Origin: Ferruginibacter paludis
GTDB taxonomy: Bacteria > Bacteroidota > Bacteroidia > Chitinophagales > Chitinophagaceae
Assembly (NCBI RefSeq): GCF_030409685.1
Contig: NZ_JAUFQJ010000005.1
Coordinates: 232,288-296,287 of the forward strand
DNA length: 64,000 nucleotides
Direction: 5' to 3'
A program made the position numbers and the translations under genes. The notes beneath the pieces are model-generated. The model saw nothing but the letters and a program-made list of their open reading frames with translations. It had not been told where the DNA came from and ran no database searches. Shown here one piece after another: positions 26,416 to 35,680 of this stretch (positions are counted from its first letter, which is position 1; the number at the start of each line of letters is the position of its first letter).

Positions 26416-26840
26416 GATTTTATCTTCTTACTTTCCAGCTGTGCAATACGGTCAAAATTTTCCTGTACTTTTTTCTTTGCTTCTGCGATAAATACAGGTT
26501 TTAACTTTCCTTCTGATTTCCACCGGGCTATAAAGCCACCATACAAATGGCCATCGGGGTCCATGATCAGCTTCCACATTTCTTCAGTTATTCTATTTTT
26601 CGGGCGGTTTTTATCATACAGGTAAGCCTGCTGAATTCTGTTGGAGATAACATCCACTTCCTGTTTGTGAATGGCATAATCTTCTGTTGCCTTGTCCATC
26701 ATCGAAAGCGCATCCGATTCAACAGCCGTCATTTGTGAGTAGGCTACCTGGTCGAAGTGAGCGATGGAGCTGCAACTGCTGATGGTAACTGCTGAAAAAA
26801 AAGTCAGCAAAAAAATACCGCTAAAAATGATTCTTTTCAT
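26412..26840 (-). CDS. Small lipoprotein
   Basis: 142 residues with a lipoprotein signal (MKRIIFSGIFLLTFFSAVTISSCSS, lipobox ISSC). The mature part (about 118 residues) is helical and charged, with a WKLIMDPDGHLYGGFIARWKSEGKLK stretch and a C-terminal KKVQENFDRIAQLESKKIKS helix. No family recognised. As the second gene of the CHAT operon it supplies an envelope-located component. Confidence 0.65.
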   Translation of the reverse strand: MKRIIFSGIFLLTFFSAVTISSCSSIAHFDQVAYSQMTAVESDALSMMDKATEDYAIHKQEVDVISNRIQQAYLYDKNRPKNRITEEMWKLIMDPDGHLYGGFIARWKSEGKLKPVFIAEAKKKVQENFDRIAQLESKKIKS

Positions 26841-26975
26841 ATTGTGTTGGTTTAAAATGCTTTTTTTTTAAGTACTGCCTTGCGGCACCAGGATGTATAA
26901 AATTGGTTGACGGATATTAGTATTGTATTGGCCCGTGTTTGTAATGTTTGAGATGGAGCGGAAAATAGTATTCAA

Positions 26976-27818
26976 TCAAACGCATTGTTTGGCCTTATTG
27001 CTCCACTCCAGTTGTACGTTGTATCCGGCTACGCTTTTAAATTTCCAGGCGCAGATGTCCCCTATTTCTCCATGTGCATTGTCATACCAGCCGGTTGGTG
27101 GAACGGGGTCTGTGATGGCTTCACACAATTCATGCGAACTGGTGCCGGTGATGGCGTCCAATACATTCATTCCGCCCAGGCATCCGGAGCAGGAAGGAAA
27201 TGGCATCACCGCGTAATATTTTTTGCCGCTGATAGCATCGTGGTAGCCGCAAAAAGAAGTGCAGGAACTGCTGCCGCCCATGGTAACTTTTACACCTTTA
27301 TCCATGTAAATAAAATAGAGCGTATTGGCATCCCACGGGGGAACTGTACCGGCGGTAATCCAGCCTGACAAAGTGGTACGGATCAATGAATCATTGATCT
27401 GCATTTTAGGCGCTGCTTTGGTAATTACTTTGGACCCGGATAAACTACCATGACCAATGGCGGCGCCAGGGACACTGTACTCGGCCAACTGGTCTATTAA
27501 GGAGCTGGTAAGTATGGCGGTAAAAAACTGATTGATGTTATTTCTAAGAGTAATAAATGCCGCGGTGGAAGCCCAGTTTTTCCCCCAGAAAATGGTATAT
27601 ACTTTGGTGTTTTTAATCAGCGGACCGCGGTTGTAAACCAGTTTTGGTGTGGCCGTTGGTGGCGCCATGGTTAACAATTCACTGTCTTCTTTTTTAGCAC
27701 TGAGGTCTTCCAGTTTAATACCCATTTTTGGGTTGAACAAGGGAACTACCCTGATGGATTCTGCAGATGCTTTTACTTTAGGTGCTGCTTTAGGAGCTGC
27801 TTTTTTTTGTGTTGCCAT
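26976..27818 (-). CDS. Putative metallopeptidase-like protein with HELCE motif
   Basis: 280 residues. A Lys/Ala/Pro-rich N-terminal 25 residues (MATQKKAAPKAAPKVKAS) replaces a signal peptide. The core reads YNRGPLIKNTKVYTIFWGKNW, then GWITAGTVPPWDANTLYFIYM, SSSCTSFCGYHDA, FPSCSGCLGG and SSHELCEAITDPVPPTGWYDNAHGEIGDICAW. The HExxE segment followed by TDP and GEIGD resembles zinc-metallopeptidase-like families and the plant EXORDIUM/phosphate-induced protein pattern. Multiple Cys pairs (SCTSFC, SCSGC, DIC) point to disulfides or metal binding. Catalysis is unproven. First gene of the CHAT operon. Confidence 0.6.
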   Translation of the reverse strand: MATQKKAAPKAAPKVKASAESIRVVPLFNPKMGIKLEDLSAKKEDSELLTMAPPTATPKLVYNRGPLIKNTKVYTIFWGKNWASTAAFITLRNNINQFFTAILTSSLIDQLAEYSVPGAAIGHGSLSGSKVITKAAPKMQINDSLIRTTLSGWITAGTVPPWDANTLYFIYMDKGVKVTMGGSSSCTSFCGYHDAISGKKYYAVMPFPSCSGCLGGMNVLDAITGTSSHELCEAITDPVPPTGWYDNAHGEIGDICAWKFKSVAGYNVQLEWSNKAKQCV

Positions 27819-28292
27819 AACATATTTTTTACCGCCTACTCTGTCATCCCGTTTTCGGCTTACCGGGTTATCGCCAGTTTAGATAATAAATAATAAAAGT
27901 TGCGGTGGGTTCAGTGGGGGCTTTTGGAAGGAATTGGGGGTATTAAACTGGAAAAACACGATCACCAAAACCGTGTTTTATAAAGTCACCGGAAAAAATT
28001 ACCGCCGGACGTCAAGCGATATATCTATCCCGAAACAATTAAGTTCAAGTATGAATTGTGGTGTAGAGTAAACAGCAGCGTTGGTAATTAACAGGTTTGG
28101 AGGTCAGGGGTTAAATATAGAAACTAATTTTTGGAAAAGCAAGTGCCTTACCATTTTATTCCATTGATTGTCTGCAAAGTATGTACTCTGTTAATTGTAT
28201 GGTACGCAAGCCAAATAATAGCGCTTGCTTGCTAAATTGAAAGATTTCAAACTCTTTATAATGGCATCATTATACAGCGATGAATGGTATTC
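27819..28292. other. Intergenic stretch upstream of CHAT operon, no recognised gene
   Basis: About 470 bases between the operon start and the isomerase-like gene. It must contain the operon promoter, but I find no convincing TAnnTTTG element on the minus strand. A short palindrome TATAATG-GCAT-CATTATA (28257-28274) could end the isomerase transcript on the minus strand. Nothing else recognised. Confidence 0.5.
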
Positions 28293-29723
28293 TCAGCAAA
28301 CCTGCACGACATCCAACTCCAGCAAAGCCCCCAACTTTTTAATCTTCGCTGCAATATGTCCAAGCCCGATAGCGCAGTGATGCGCTGGGCCATGACTGTT
28401 CCAGTCGTTTACAAAACAGCGGGCGCCGGTGGAAAACTTATACCGGCTGTTGGTATTGCCAATCTCTAAAATGGCACCTGGTACAGAAGCGCCTTCAGCC
28501 ACCAGCAATAGCAATCCTCCACCCCTTTTTTCAACTACGGATAATAAAGTAACCGGCCCGTTTTTAACAGACATTTCAACCGATACCCCGCTGCCTACTT
28601 TACCATGAAATACCTTCAGCGGCCGCACTTTTGTTTTGCCTTCCGCAATCGCAATATGGCCCGGACCATCATGCCCCATCAGCACCACATCATCGGTAAA
28701 ATCTATCGCATAATATTCGGTGAACGAACCGCCTGCTCCAAAGCTATCCATGATCTTCATGGCCTGGGCATTTTTAATTTCATATTCTCCCGCCACCGGG
28801 ATACCCCTTGCAGTTAATAAGGAATTACCTAAAATAATAGAGCTGATCGCTTCTTCATTTTCGGGATTGCCGGTGCCCCGGTAATAATAAGCCATCGAAC
28901 CCAGCTGGTGCTGCTCCACCAACTTGTCAAGCGCCACCGAAGTAATGGCCGCTTTCTCCAGGTCAGCCGCAGCACAATCTGGTTGCACATCAAAGCTGTC
29001 ATTAAACACAGCCAGACGTTCCTGTATTTCTGATGCCGTCACTTGCTTTCGCAGGGTCGCCAGTTGCTCTACTTCAAGTAATTCTATATGACCGCCAAAG
29101 CTGGCGTATTGTTGTGTAAGGTCGGTATAGATATCCAGCATGCCACTGTAATAATGACCCATACAACCCATTCTGTTAAAGCGCATGATATTGGCCACCC
29201 TTGCTGCTGCAACCCATTCACTCACCTCTTTCCAGCAATACGGATCGTTGTGCAGCATACCGGTAACCTGGTGAAACGATATGCCGACGCGGTTAAACAC
29301 ATTGGCAATCTCCGGCACAGGGCAGGCAGAACAAAAAGCCAGCCACTCCCCCGTCATCTTTGTACGGTCGCTGCTGGCATTAAAACTGGTATAATCAATT
29401 GCCGCTTCGGGGGCCAGGTTTAAAATAATTACCGGCACTTTTGCATGCTGCACCACCGGCAACACCATCGACGACAATGCATAGGTAGATACATACAAAA
29501 AGATAATGTCCACATCCTGCCGGCGGAAAGTTTTGCCCGCCTCAAAAGCCTTGTCAATGGTATCTACCAACCCGGTATTCACCACACCGGGATGCAGGTC
29601 CGCAATCTTTTGATGCACCTCCCCAAGATAGCCTTCCAGCCTTTCTTTTAAACCATCAAACTGCGCCCAGTAAGCCTCCAGGCCTATGGCAAATAAACCA
29701 ATTTTTAAAGAAGATGTTTGCAT
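28293..29723 (-). CDS. L-fucose/L-arabinose isomerase-like protein
   Basis: 476 residues. The fold of AraA/FucI-type ketol isomerases is indicated by an N-terminal Rossmann-like domain (DVDIIFLYVSTYALSS, VPVIILNLAPEAAIDYT), RFNRMGCMGHYYSGMLDIYTD, GNPENEEAISSIILGNSLLTARGIPVAGEYEIK (Glu candidates for the metal site) and DDVVLMGHDGPGHIAIAEGK followed by WNSHGPAHHCAIGLGHI (His ligands). Such enzymes convert aldose and ketose sugars using a divalent metal. It lacks a signal peptide. The exact sugar is unknown, and no kinase or epimerase is adjacent, so pathway context is missing. Confidence 0.8.
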   Translation of the reverse strand: MQTSSLKIGLFAIGLEAYWAQFDGLKERLEGYLGEVHQKIADLHPGVVNTGLVDTIDKAFEAGKTFRRQDVDIIFLYVSTYALSSMVLPVVQHAKVPVIILNLAPEAAIDYTSFNASSDRTKMTGEWLAFCSACPVPEIANVFNRVGISFHQVTGMLHNDPYCWKEVSEWVAAARVANIMRFNRMGCMGHYYSGMLDIYTDLTQQYASFGGHIELLEVEQLATLRKQVTASEIQERLAVFNDSFDVQPDCAAADLEKAAITSVALDKLVEQHQLGSMAYYYRGTGNPENEEAISSIILGNSLLTARGIPVAGEYEIKNAQAMKIMDSFGAGGSFTEYYAIDFTDDVVLMGHDGPGHIAIAEGKTKVRPLKVFHGKVGSGVSVEMSVKNGPVTLLSVVEKRGGGLLLLVAEGASVPGAILEIGNTNSRYKFSTGARCFVNDWNSHGPAHHCAIGLGHIAAKIKKLGALLELDVVQVC

Positions 29724-30470
29724 GTAATCTGTTGTATAGATATTTTGGGTTACCTTTTTTATATGGCAATTTAACTAAAACCGGGCGATACATTTGATAG
29801 CTATTTTGAGACTTGACCAGCATCGTCAACTTCGGTTTAAAAAATTAAACATTGGTCTGGGCTATGAAACGGTGTGGGGCATCCTTGCATCGTCCTCTTT
29901 TACTTTTACAGCTTTTGGCAACGCTAATGCTAAATGAGCAGTCTGCACCAGTGCCAGGTAACCATAAATAATTTTCTTAAGATTCCTTAATTAACACCAG
30001 CTTCGTCCGCCGGGCGTAATTATTGAAATAACCTCGCTTTTTACAAGGGGTTTTCGTGTTCCATACAAACATAATGTTGGTAGAAATGAAACGATCGCGG
30101 CGGCGTGCCGCAGGTACGTCAAATACAGCCTGACAAAATCCACAAAACGGTGCACTGAAACCTGGGCTATTACTATTGCTATCCACCGGCTGCTCCCTTG
30201 CGGCAGCGCTGCCCGCGTAACAAAATAACTTCCTATGATGAAACATTCTATTGGCAAAAATTATAACTGTTGTGTATAAAGCTTTGGGACCACATAACAT
30301 GCGCCGCTCCGGTAAAAGTCCCACACGGGTTCGCCGTACAAGGGTGTGACACAACAATGATCACCAGGGTTACTTGCGCCCGTTACAAAATAAAACCCCC
30401 TAACCGGTTGGACCTTTCCATAAAATCAAATCAGGAAATAATTTTAAGAAATATATTTTATCTTTAAATT
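29724..30470. other. Long intergenic stretch with degenerate REP-like fragments
   Basis: About 750 bases with no supported gene. The open frame at 29977-30357 on the minus strand has no family resemblance and is rejected. The segment 30058-30130 contains GTTCCATACAAACATAAT, GGTAGAAATG and GCCGCAGGTACG, close in sequence to the REP-like repeat at 58691-58760. A possible -7-like TATCTTTA lies near 30458, just before the histidine kinase. Confidence 0.45.
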
Positions 30471-32402
30471 ATGAATCCAATTACCAAATTTATTATCCTA
30501 TCACTAACTCTGTGTTTCCAGCAATCTGTAGGTTACTCCCAACAAGACAGCACAACAATTTGGGCAAACGAATTAATGAACAGCAAGTCGCAGGAAGAAG
30601 GACTTGCAGTTGATTTGCGCATTAAAAACCACCTGCAACAAAACAGCGACAAGGAATTAATTTTCAACACCACTTATTTTTTACAAGAGGCGGCAAAAGC
30701 AGCAGCGGCAAAATATATTTTTTACGACCTGTTTTATATTTTTCAAAATGAATCGCAAAAAAGAAAATTAGATAAGGAGTTTAACCTGGCTGTTTTAAAA
30801 ATGGAAGAAAATCCCACTTTCGCCAGCCATGATGTAAAATACCAGCTGTATTATTTTTATTCGCAGTTTTATTATCACTTAAAAGAATATTACTACGCCA
30901 CCAAATATATCAACCTGTTTTTAGCAGGTGGCAAAAACGCTTTTCCGGAAAATATACAAAGTAACATCGACCTCAACTCCTTAACTACGCTGGCATTAAT
31001 CAACAGGAATAAAAACAATACAGCTGTTTCTATTGAACAGTTTAAAGAAATACTGGAGCTCAGCAAGGCAAAGAAAAATTCTGCATGGGAAGGCATTACT
31101 TCAGGAAACCTGGCTTATACCCTAACACTGGCCAACCGTCTTTCAGAAGCGATTCCATATTATAAAAGGGATGAACAACTCAGCCTGCAAAACAATGAAC
31201 CGGGCAGTGCCCTGAATACCAGGATCTCGCTCAGTGAATTATACCTGAAACTGAATAAGCTCGATAGTGCTTTTAAATATAGTGAAAGTGCCAACCAACT
31301 TTTAGCCAGCATTATTGCTTCAGGTAAACGTGATAATAATTTTTACCTGGATGAGCAACAACAGATATTTTCATTCTTTGGCAATTACTATAACCAGACC
31401 GGCGATTTTAAAAAATCCAGCAACTATTTTACCAGGGCTTTCCTGTTAAGGGATTCCATTCAGCAGGAACAAAAAACCAATCATTTACAACAAATTGTTC
31501 AGAATATAGAGGTTGATAAAAACATCAACGCAATCAACGAACTGCACAACGAGATCAAAGACAAAAAGCAATACCTGAACTTTATTATTACTGTTGCGGT
31601 TGCTGTTACCAGCATTTTATTATTACTGGCTTATTTCCTCGTAAGGCTGTTATCAAAGAATAAAACATTAAAGGAGCAAAACGAAATCATCAACCAGCAA
31701 AGGGCAGCACTGGAAAAAATCAACAGCGATAATTATAAACTCTTTTCCATTATCAGTCATGATGTAAGAGGACCTGCCGCTACCCTGCATAAGCTGCTGC
31801 AATTAATGGCCAGCAAAAAAGTGAGCACGGATGACTTTGAAAGACTCTTGCCCAGTGTGCTGACAAACAGTACCAATCTAAATGCAACGATCGGGAGTTT
31901 ACTAACCTGGTCAACATCGCAGTTAAATGGCATGCAAACAAAACCTGAAACAGTAGAAATAAAATCTTTTATCGACAGTATAATTTTACTGTTCCAGGAA
32001 CAGGCCAAGACTAAATCGATTACGATTGAAAATAATTGCTATCCTCAATCTATATTCATCGACAAAAATCAATTTGAAATTATTGTGCGCAATACAATCA
32101 GCAATGCCCTTAAATTTTCACACCCGGGTGCTGTAATCAGTTTTAATTTAAAAGATAGCGGAAACAATATAACGTTAACCTTGTCGGATACCGGCGTTGG
32201 TATGACGGCAACACAAATTGATAATATCATTCATCAACAAGACTTAAAAACTACCACCGGTACAACGGGAGAAAAAGGCGTGGGTTTAGGTTTAAAACTG
32301 GTAAATGAATTTATGGAAAAAAACGCCGGAACTTTTAAAATTGAAAGTACAGTTGGTGTTGGCACCACCCTTATTTTTACCATACCAAAGGCCGGTGAAT
32401 AA
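30471..32402 (+). CDS. TPR-type sensor histidine kinase
   Basis: 643 residues. A signal peptide (MNPITKFIILSLTLCFQQSVGYSQ) precedes a periplasmic TPR-like helical region (about 30-345), a membrane helix at about 370-392, a coiled-coil linker, a HisKA domain with the phosphorylated His430 (FSIISHDVRGPA) and an HATPase domain with N box NTISNALKFSH, G1 DTGVGM and G2 GEKGVGLGL. It should sense a periplasmic signal and phosphorylate a response regulator, but no cognate regulator gene is adjacent. It is a lone kinase on the plus strand and starts near a weak -7-like element. Confidence 0.9.
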   Translation: MNPITKFIILSLTLCFQQSVGYSQQDSTTIWANELMNSKSQEEGLAVDLRIKNHLQQNSDKELIFNTTYFLQEAAKAAAAKYIFYDLFYIFQNESQKRKLDKEFNLAVLKMEENPTFASHDVKYQLYYFYSQFYYHLKEYYYATKYINLFLAGGKNAFPENIQSNIDLNSLTTLALINRNKNNTAVSIEQFKEILELSKAKKNSAWEGITSGNLAYTLTLANRLSEAIPYYKRDEQLSLQNNEPGSALNTRISLSELYLKLNKLDSAFKYSESANQLLASIIASGKRDNNFYLDEQQQIFSFFGNYYNQTGDFKKSSNYFTRAFLLRDSIQQEQKTNHLQQIVQNIEVDKNINAINELHNEIKDKKQYLNFIITVAVAVTSILLLLAYFLVRLLSKNKTLKEQNEIINQQRAALEKINSDNYKLFSIISHDVRGPAATLHKLLQLMASKKVSTDDFERLLPSVLTNSTNLNATIGSLLTWSTSQLNGMQTKPETVEIKSFIDSIILLFQEQAKTKSITIENNCYPQSIFIDKNQFEIIVRNTISNALKFSHPGAVISFNLKDSGNNITLTLSDTGVGMTATQIDNIIHQQDLKTTTGTTGEKGVGLGLKLVNEFMEKNAGTFKIESTVGVGTTLIFTIPKAGE

Positions 32403-32468
32403 GATAGAATTGTTATTTCACCACCCTTTGTCATATGCTCTAATTACCTTACCGGCTGCACAGTACAA

Positions 32469-33449
32469 TTATACCGACGCTTCTTTATTATACCTGCTTC
32501 TGTATTCCGCCGGCGACATCCCCGTAATTTTTCTGAACACTTCCCGGAATGCCTTTACATCTGAATAACCTACATCATACATCACCTCATTGATTGTTTT
32601 CCGGCTGTTTTCAAATGCCTTTTTAGCGGATTCGATTTTTACCCGTTGCGAATATTCAACCGGTGTATTGCCTGTAGCTTTTACAAATCTTCTGTCGAAG
32701 TTGCGCCTGCCTACAGCAAACCTGGCTGACAAATGTTCAACGGATATTCTTTCATGCAGGTTGGTTTCCATGTATTCCTGCGCCTTATTTACTACTTCAT
32801 CCCCATGTAACTTTTGCCCGATAAAAATGGTGAAAGCCGACTGGCTTTTTCTATCCATGTCTACCTGAAAAACCTTGGAACAAAAGATGGCCGTTGGCCG
32901 GTCGTAATATTTTTCTACCAGGTAAATTAACAGGTTTAAAAAAGAATAAGCACCTCCATTTGTATAGATGCCATTTTCATCTGTGATCAGTTTATCTGCC
33001 TGCAGTTGCACATTGGGAAACATCCTGCTGAAATTTTCCGCAGCTGCCCAATGGGTAGAACAACGCTTTCCATCCAGTAAACCTGTGGAAGCCAGCATAA
33101 ATGCACCGGTACAAATCGTTGCTATTTCCGCACCTTCTTTATATTGTTTCGCAATCCAGTCAATCAGAGTTTTGTTTCCTTTTACTGCTTTTTCGTAGTT
33201 GTGGTTCAATGAGGGAATAATGATGAGATTGGTTTTTGTGATGGCAGCAATATTTGTGTGCGGCTTCACGCTAAACAAACCTTCATAAAATTCCACCTCA
33301 TCCGAGATGCCTGCCAGTTGGATAGAAAATACCGCCTTGTGCCCGGCCTTTGTGCGGTACTCATTTGCTCTTGTAAATATCTTGTATGTTCCTACTATGC
33401 TGCTTAAATTATTCTCACCTTCAGGTACAATAATGGTCAGATGTTTCAT
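32469..33449 (-). CDS. GlxA family transcriptional regulator (DJ-1/PfpI plus AraC HTH)
   Basis: 326 residues. The N-terminal DJ-1/PfpI-like domain includes [27 protein letters not shown], where the family nucleophile position is a Cys, followed by an AraC HTH domain ([77 protein letters not shown]). GlxA-type proteins are repressors or activators of nearby genes. It is divergent from two SRPBCC genes, the most likely targets. The minus-strand promoter TTG (33492-33494)-N20-TAGCTTTG (33464-33471) ends 15 bases before the ATG. Confidence 0.9.
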   Translation of the reverse strand: MKHLTIIVPEGENNLSSIVGTYKIFTRANEYRTKAGHKAVFSIQLAGISDEVEFYEGLFSVKPHTNIAAITKTNLIIIPSLNHNYEKAVKGNKTLIDWIAKQYKEGAEIATICTGAFMLASTGLLDGKRCSTHWAAAENFSRMFPNVQLQADKLITDENGIYTNGGAYSFLNLLIYLVEKYYDRPTAIFCSKVFQVDMDRKSQSAFTIFIGQKLHGDEVVNKAQEYMETNLHERISVEHLSARFAVGRRNFDRRFVKATGNTPVEYSQRVKIESAKKAFENSRKTINEVMYDVGYSDVKAFREVFRKITGMSPAEYRSRYNKEASV

Positions 33450-33463
33450 TGTGTTGCTTTTGA

Positions 33464-33494
33464 CAAAGCTACTATTTTGCTATGTCCAAATCAA
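33464..33494 (-). promoter_or_regulatory. Bacteroidota-type promoter of the GlxA regulator
   Basis: Read on the minus strand: TTG at 33494-33492, 20-base spacer, then TAGCTTTG at 33471-33464. This is a full match to the TAnnTTTG -7 consensus. The start codon at 33449 follows within 15 bases, so the leader is very short. Confidence 0.6.
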
Positions 33495-33542
33495 CCCACT
33501 ACAAAGTCCATTTTACACCGCTTAAAAGTAATATTGAGACAA

Positions 33543-33550
33543 TACTTTTG
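33543..33550 (+). promoter_or_regulatory. Candidate -7 element of the SRPBCC gene pair
   Basis: TACTTTTG at 33543-33550 matches TAnnTTTG exactly and lies 49 bases before the ATG at 33600. No clear -33 TTG is seen at the expected spacing, so this promoter may need an activator such as the divergent GlxA regulator. Confidence 0.45.
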
Positions 33551-33599
33551 CAGTACCGCATTTGTAAAATTTAAACACGCACACTTAAAAAGTAATGCT

Positions 33600-34076
33600 A
33601 TGGCAAACCATGATTACACAACCAATTTTTTGGTTAATCAAACGCCGGGTGAAGTATTCAATGCCATCAACAATGTCCGCGGATGGTGGTCGGAAGACTT
33701 TACGGGTAATTCAACAGAACAGGAGGATGAGTTTGAAGTTCGTTTCGGAGATGTACATTACTCCAGGCAAAAATTAGTTGAAGTGGTGCCTGGTAAAAAA
33801 ATTGTCTGGCTGGTTACTGATAGTCACCTGAGTTTTCTTACCAACACGAGTGAATGGACCGGTACAACCATTGTATTTGAAATTACTGCACGGGATGGCC
33901 AAACACAATTACAGTTTACTCACCTGGGACTGGTGCCGCAAATTCAATGCTTCCGCGACTGCTCAAACGGATGGAATCAATACCTGCACCAAAGCCTGTT
34001 GCCTTTTATAACCACCTGCAAAGGAAATCCCAATGTGCTTAATAAAGAAATTAAAGCAAAATCAATTCAAAAATAA
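33600..34076 (+). CDS. SRPBCC (AHSA1-like) protein, first copy
   Basis: 158 residues from the ATG at 33600 ([33 protein letters not shown]). The START/Bet v 1-like beta-grip fold of AHSA1 proteins is indicated by the [13 protein letters not shown] opening, [13 protein letters not shown], and a long C-terminal helix ([18 protein letters not shown]). The fold binds hydrophobic ligands in a pocket. It is a paralogue of the gene 4 bases downstream. It is divergent from the GlxA regulator, which probably controls the pair. Confidence 0.88.
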   Translation: MANHDYTTNFLVNQTPGEVFNAINNVRGWWSEDFTGNSTEQEDEFEVRFGDVHYSRQKLVEVVPGKKIVWLVTDSHLSFLTNTSEWTGTTIVFEITARDGQTQLQFTHLGLVPQIQCFRDCSNGWNQYLHQSLLPFITTCKGNPNVLNKEIKAKSIQK

Positions 34077-34080
34077 CAGC

Positions 34081-34545
34081 ATGAACGATCAACATTTTGC
34101 CACTTCTTTTTTGGTTGACCAATCGCCAAAAGAAGTGTTTGACGCCATCAACAATGTAAGGGGCTGGTGGTCGGAAGAAATAGAAGGCGGCACCAGCGAA
34201 CTGAATGATGTGTTCGACTACCAGTACAAAGACGTGCACATTTGCAAAATGAAACTGTTAGAAGTTGCTCCTGGCAAGAAAGTGGTATGGCTGGTACTTG
34301 ACAACTACTTTAATTTTATAAAAGATAAAAGCGAATGGAAAAACACAAAAGTTGGTTTTGAAATTGAGCAGGAAGGCGATAAAACAAAACTCATTTTTGC
34401 TCACTTTGGCTTAACGCCGGCGTATGAATGTTTTGATATTTGCTCCACCGCATGGACACAGTATATTCAGCAAAGTCTATTTAAGCTCATCACTACCGGT
34501 AAGGGCCAGCCTAATTTGAAGGAAGGTGTGATACAGGTTGTATAA
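34081..34545 (+). CDS. SRPBCC (AHSA1-like) protein, second tandem copy
   Basis: 154 residues from the ATG at 34081, only 4 bases after the stop of the preceding paralogue, so co-translation is likely. The sequence shares the opening [21 protein letters not shown] and the closing WTQYIQQSLFKLITTGKGQPN with the first copy but differs in the middle pocket-lining strands, suggesting divergence of ligand. Function unknown. Confidence 0.88.
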   Translation: MNDQHFATSFLVDQSPKEVFDAINNVRGWWSEEIEGGTSELNDVFDYQYKDVHICKMKLLEVAPGKKVVWLVLDNYFNFIKDKSEWKNTKVGFEIEQEGDKTKLIFAHFGLTPAYECFDICSTAWTQYIQQSLFKLITTGKGQPNLKEGVIQVV

Positions 34546-34962
34546 TAATAAAAAGGGATGATTTTTTATTGGATGACTTTATGTGGCGGCAATGCATTGG
34601 GAAAAGCAGGCAATTAAAAAAACTCCGTAGTCACCAGGGCATTTGCACAATGTAAAATAGCAAATGAATATCTTACAATTAATGTAATTACCTGGTAAAA
34701 TAACTTACCGGATTGCGCTACCTCCCGCGGCGGCTATCAACCCCGTCGGCGGTTGATCCGATACCAGGCCAGGCTAAGTAAACAACATTGATTTGACAAT
34801 GGATTGTTTGAATACATTTTCGCAGCATAGCCTCAACCATGTATCAATAATTAAAATCCCTCGGCTCAGCATTTTTTGATCAAGGCGGCCTTTACCCCGG
34901 TTTTGTTGATGGCATATTGACCAGCTTTCAAACAACTTACCTTTGAAGTAAACACCATAGCA
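34546..34962. other. Intergenic stretch with a small palindrome and a promoter
   Basis: About 420 bases. A 7-base palindromic hairpin ATCAACC (34736-34742)/GGTTGAT (34751-34757) lies in the middle, too short and lacking a T run to call a terminator. A good promoter-like element for the DinB gene lies at 34917-34945. No gene is recognised; the minus-strand open frame at 34866-35276 overlaps DinB and was rejected. Confidence 0.5.
34917..34945 (+). promoter_or_regulatory. Bacteroidota-type promoter of the DinB gene
   Basis: TTG at 34917-34919, 18-base spacer, then TACCTTTG at 34938-34945, an exact TAnnTTTG match 17 bases before the ATG at 34963. Confidence 0.6.
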
Positions 34963-35487
34963 ATGCATTTCTCCCTATCAAAATCGGTCGAAATTCTTGA
35001 GCGTACACCTGACGTGCTTATAACAATGTTGTACAACTTATCAAACGAGTGGACGGCCAATAATGAAGGCGGAGAAAGCTGGAACGTGTATGAAATTATA
35101 GGGCACCTTATCCATGGTGAAAAAACAGACTGGATTCCGAGAATGGAAGTTATTCTCTCCGATAAAACAGACAAGTCCTTTGTACCATTTGACCGGTTCG
35201 CCCAATTAAAAAAAAGCGAAACGCCAACATTACACGAACTGCTGGATGAATTCAAAAGCATCCGGCAGCATAACACCGTTCGCTTAAAATCAAAGGAACT
35301 TACGGAAGCGGACTTAGAAAAAACAGGAATTCACCCTGAGTTTGGAGCAGTTACTTTATCGCAACTTATTTCAACATGGGCCGTTCACGATCTGAATCAC
35401 ATTGCCCAGATTGTCCGCGTGATGGCCAAACAATATAAAAATGAAGTTGGACCGTGGAAAGCTTATTTGCGCATCCTGCAATCGTAA
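34963..35487 (+). CDS. DinB family protein (metal-binding four-helix bundle)
   Basis: 174 residues with the DinB/YfiT pattern: the first histidine in EIIGHLIHGEKTDW and the C-terminal pair in WAVHDLNHIAQIVRVMAKQYKNEVGPWKAYL, which together form the nickel/zinc-binding triad of the fold. Members include thiol-dependent transferases and DNA-damage-induced proteins, but the substrate here cannot be inferred. Single gene. Confidence 0.9.
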   Translation: MHFSLSKSVEILERTPDVLITMLYNLSNEWTANNEGGESWNVYEIIGHLIHGEKTDWIPRMEVILSDKTDKSFVPFDRFAQLKKSETPTLHELLDEFKSIRQHNTVRLKSKELTEADLEKTGIHPEFGAVTLSQLISTWAVHDLNHIAQIVRVMAKQYKNEVGPWKAYLRILQS

Positions 35488-35680
35488 AAGGTTACAACTT
35501 GTAAGCCTGCAAAAACATTGAACGTGAAGCCGAAGACATGGCTTCATTGTTTCACTTTACCGGAAACGCAGCGGGCACAAGGCGATCGCCTCCCCGCCTG
35601 CCTTCTAACGGCCACTTGGTAACCATCAGGTTAGTAAACATCTATCGGTTTATACACTGCACAAGTATTTGTGTTAATTA

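Noticed and set aside
18893..27818. Reading the CHAT cluster as a prophage lysis region because of the endolysin-like gene
   Set aside because: No capsid, tail, holin or phage replication genes are present, and the other proteins (CHAT, lipase modules, lipoproteins) are not phage-like.
29977..30357. 126-codon open frame on the minus strand in the intergenic region
   Set aside because: Biased, cysteine/arginine-rich translation without family signal; overlaps REP-like repeats and lacks a start context.
34866..35276. 136-codon minus-strand open frame over the DinB gene
   Set aside because: It is antisense to the well-supported DinB gene, which has a good promoter and family motifs.
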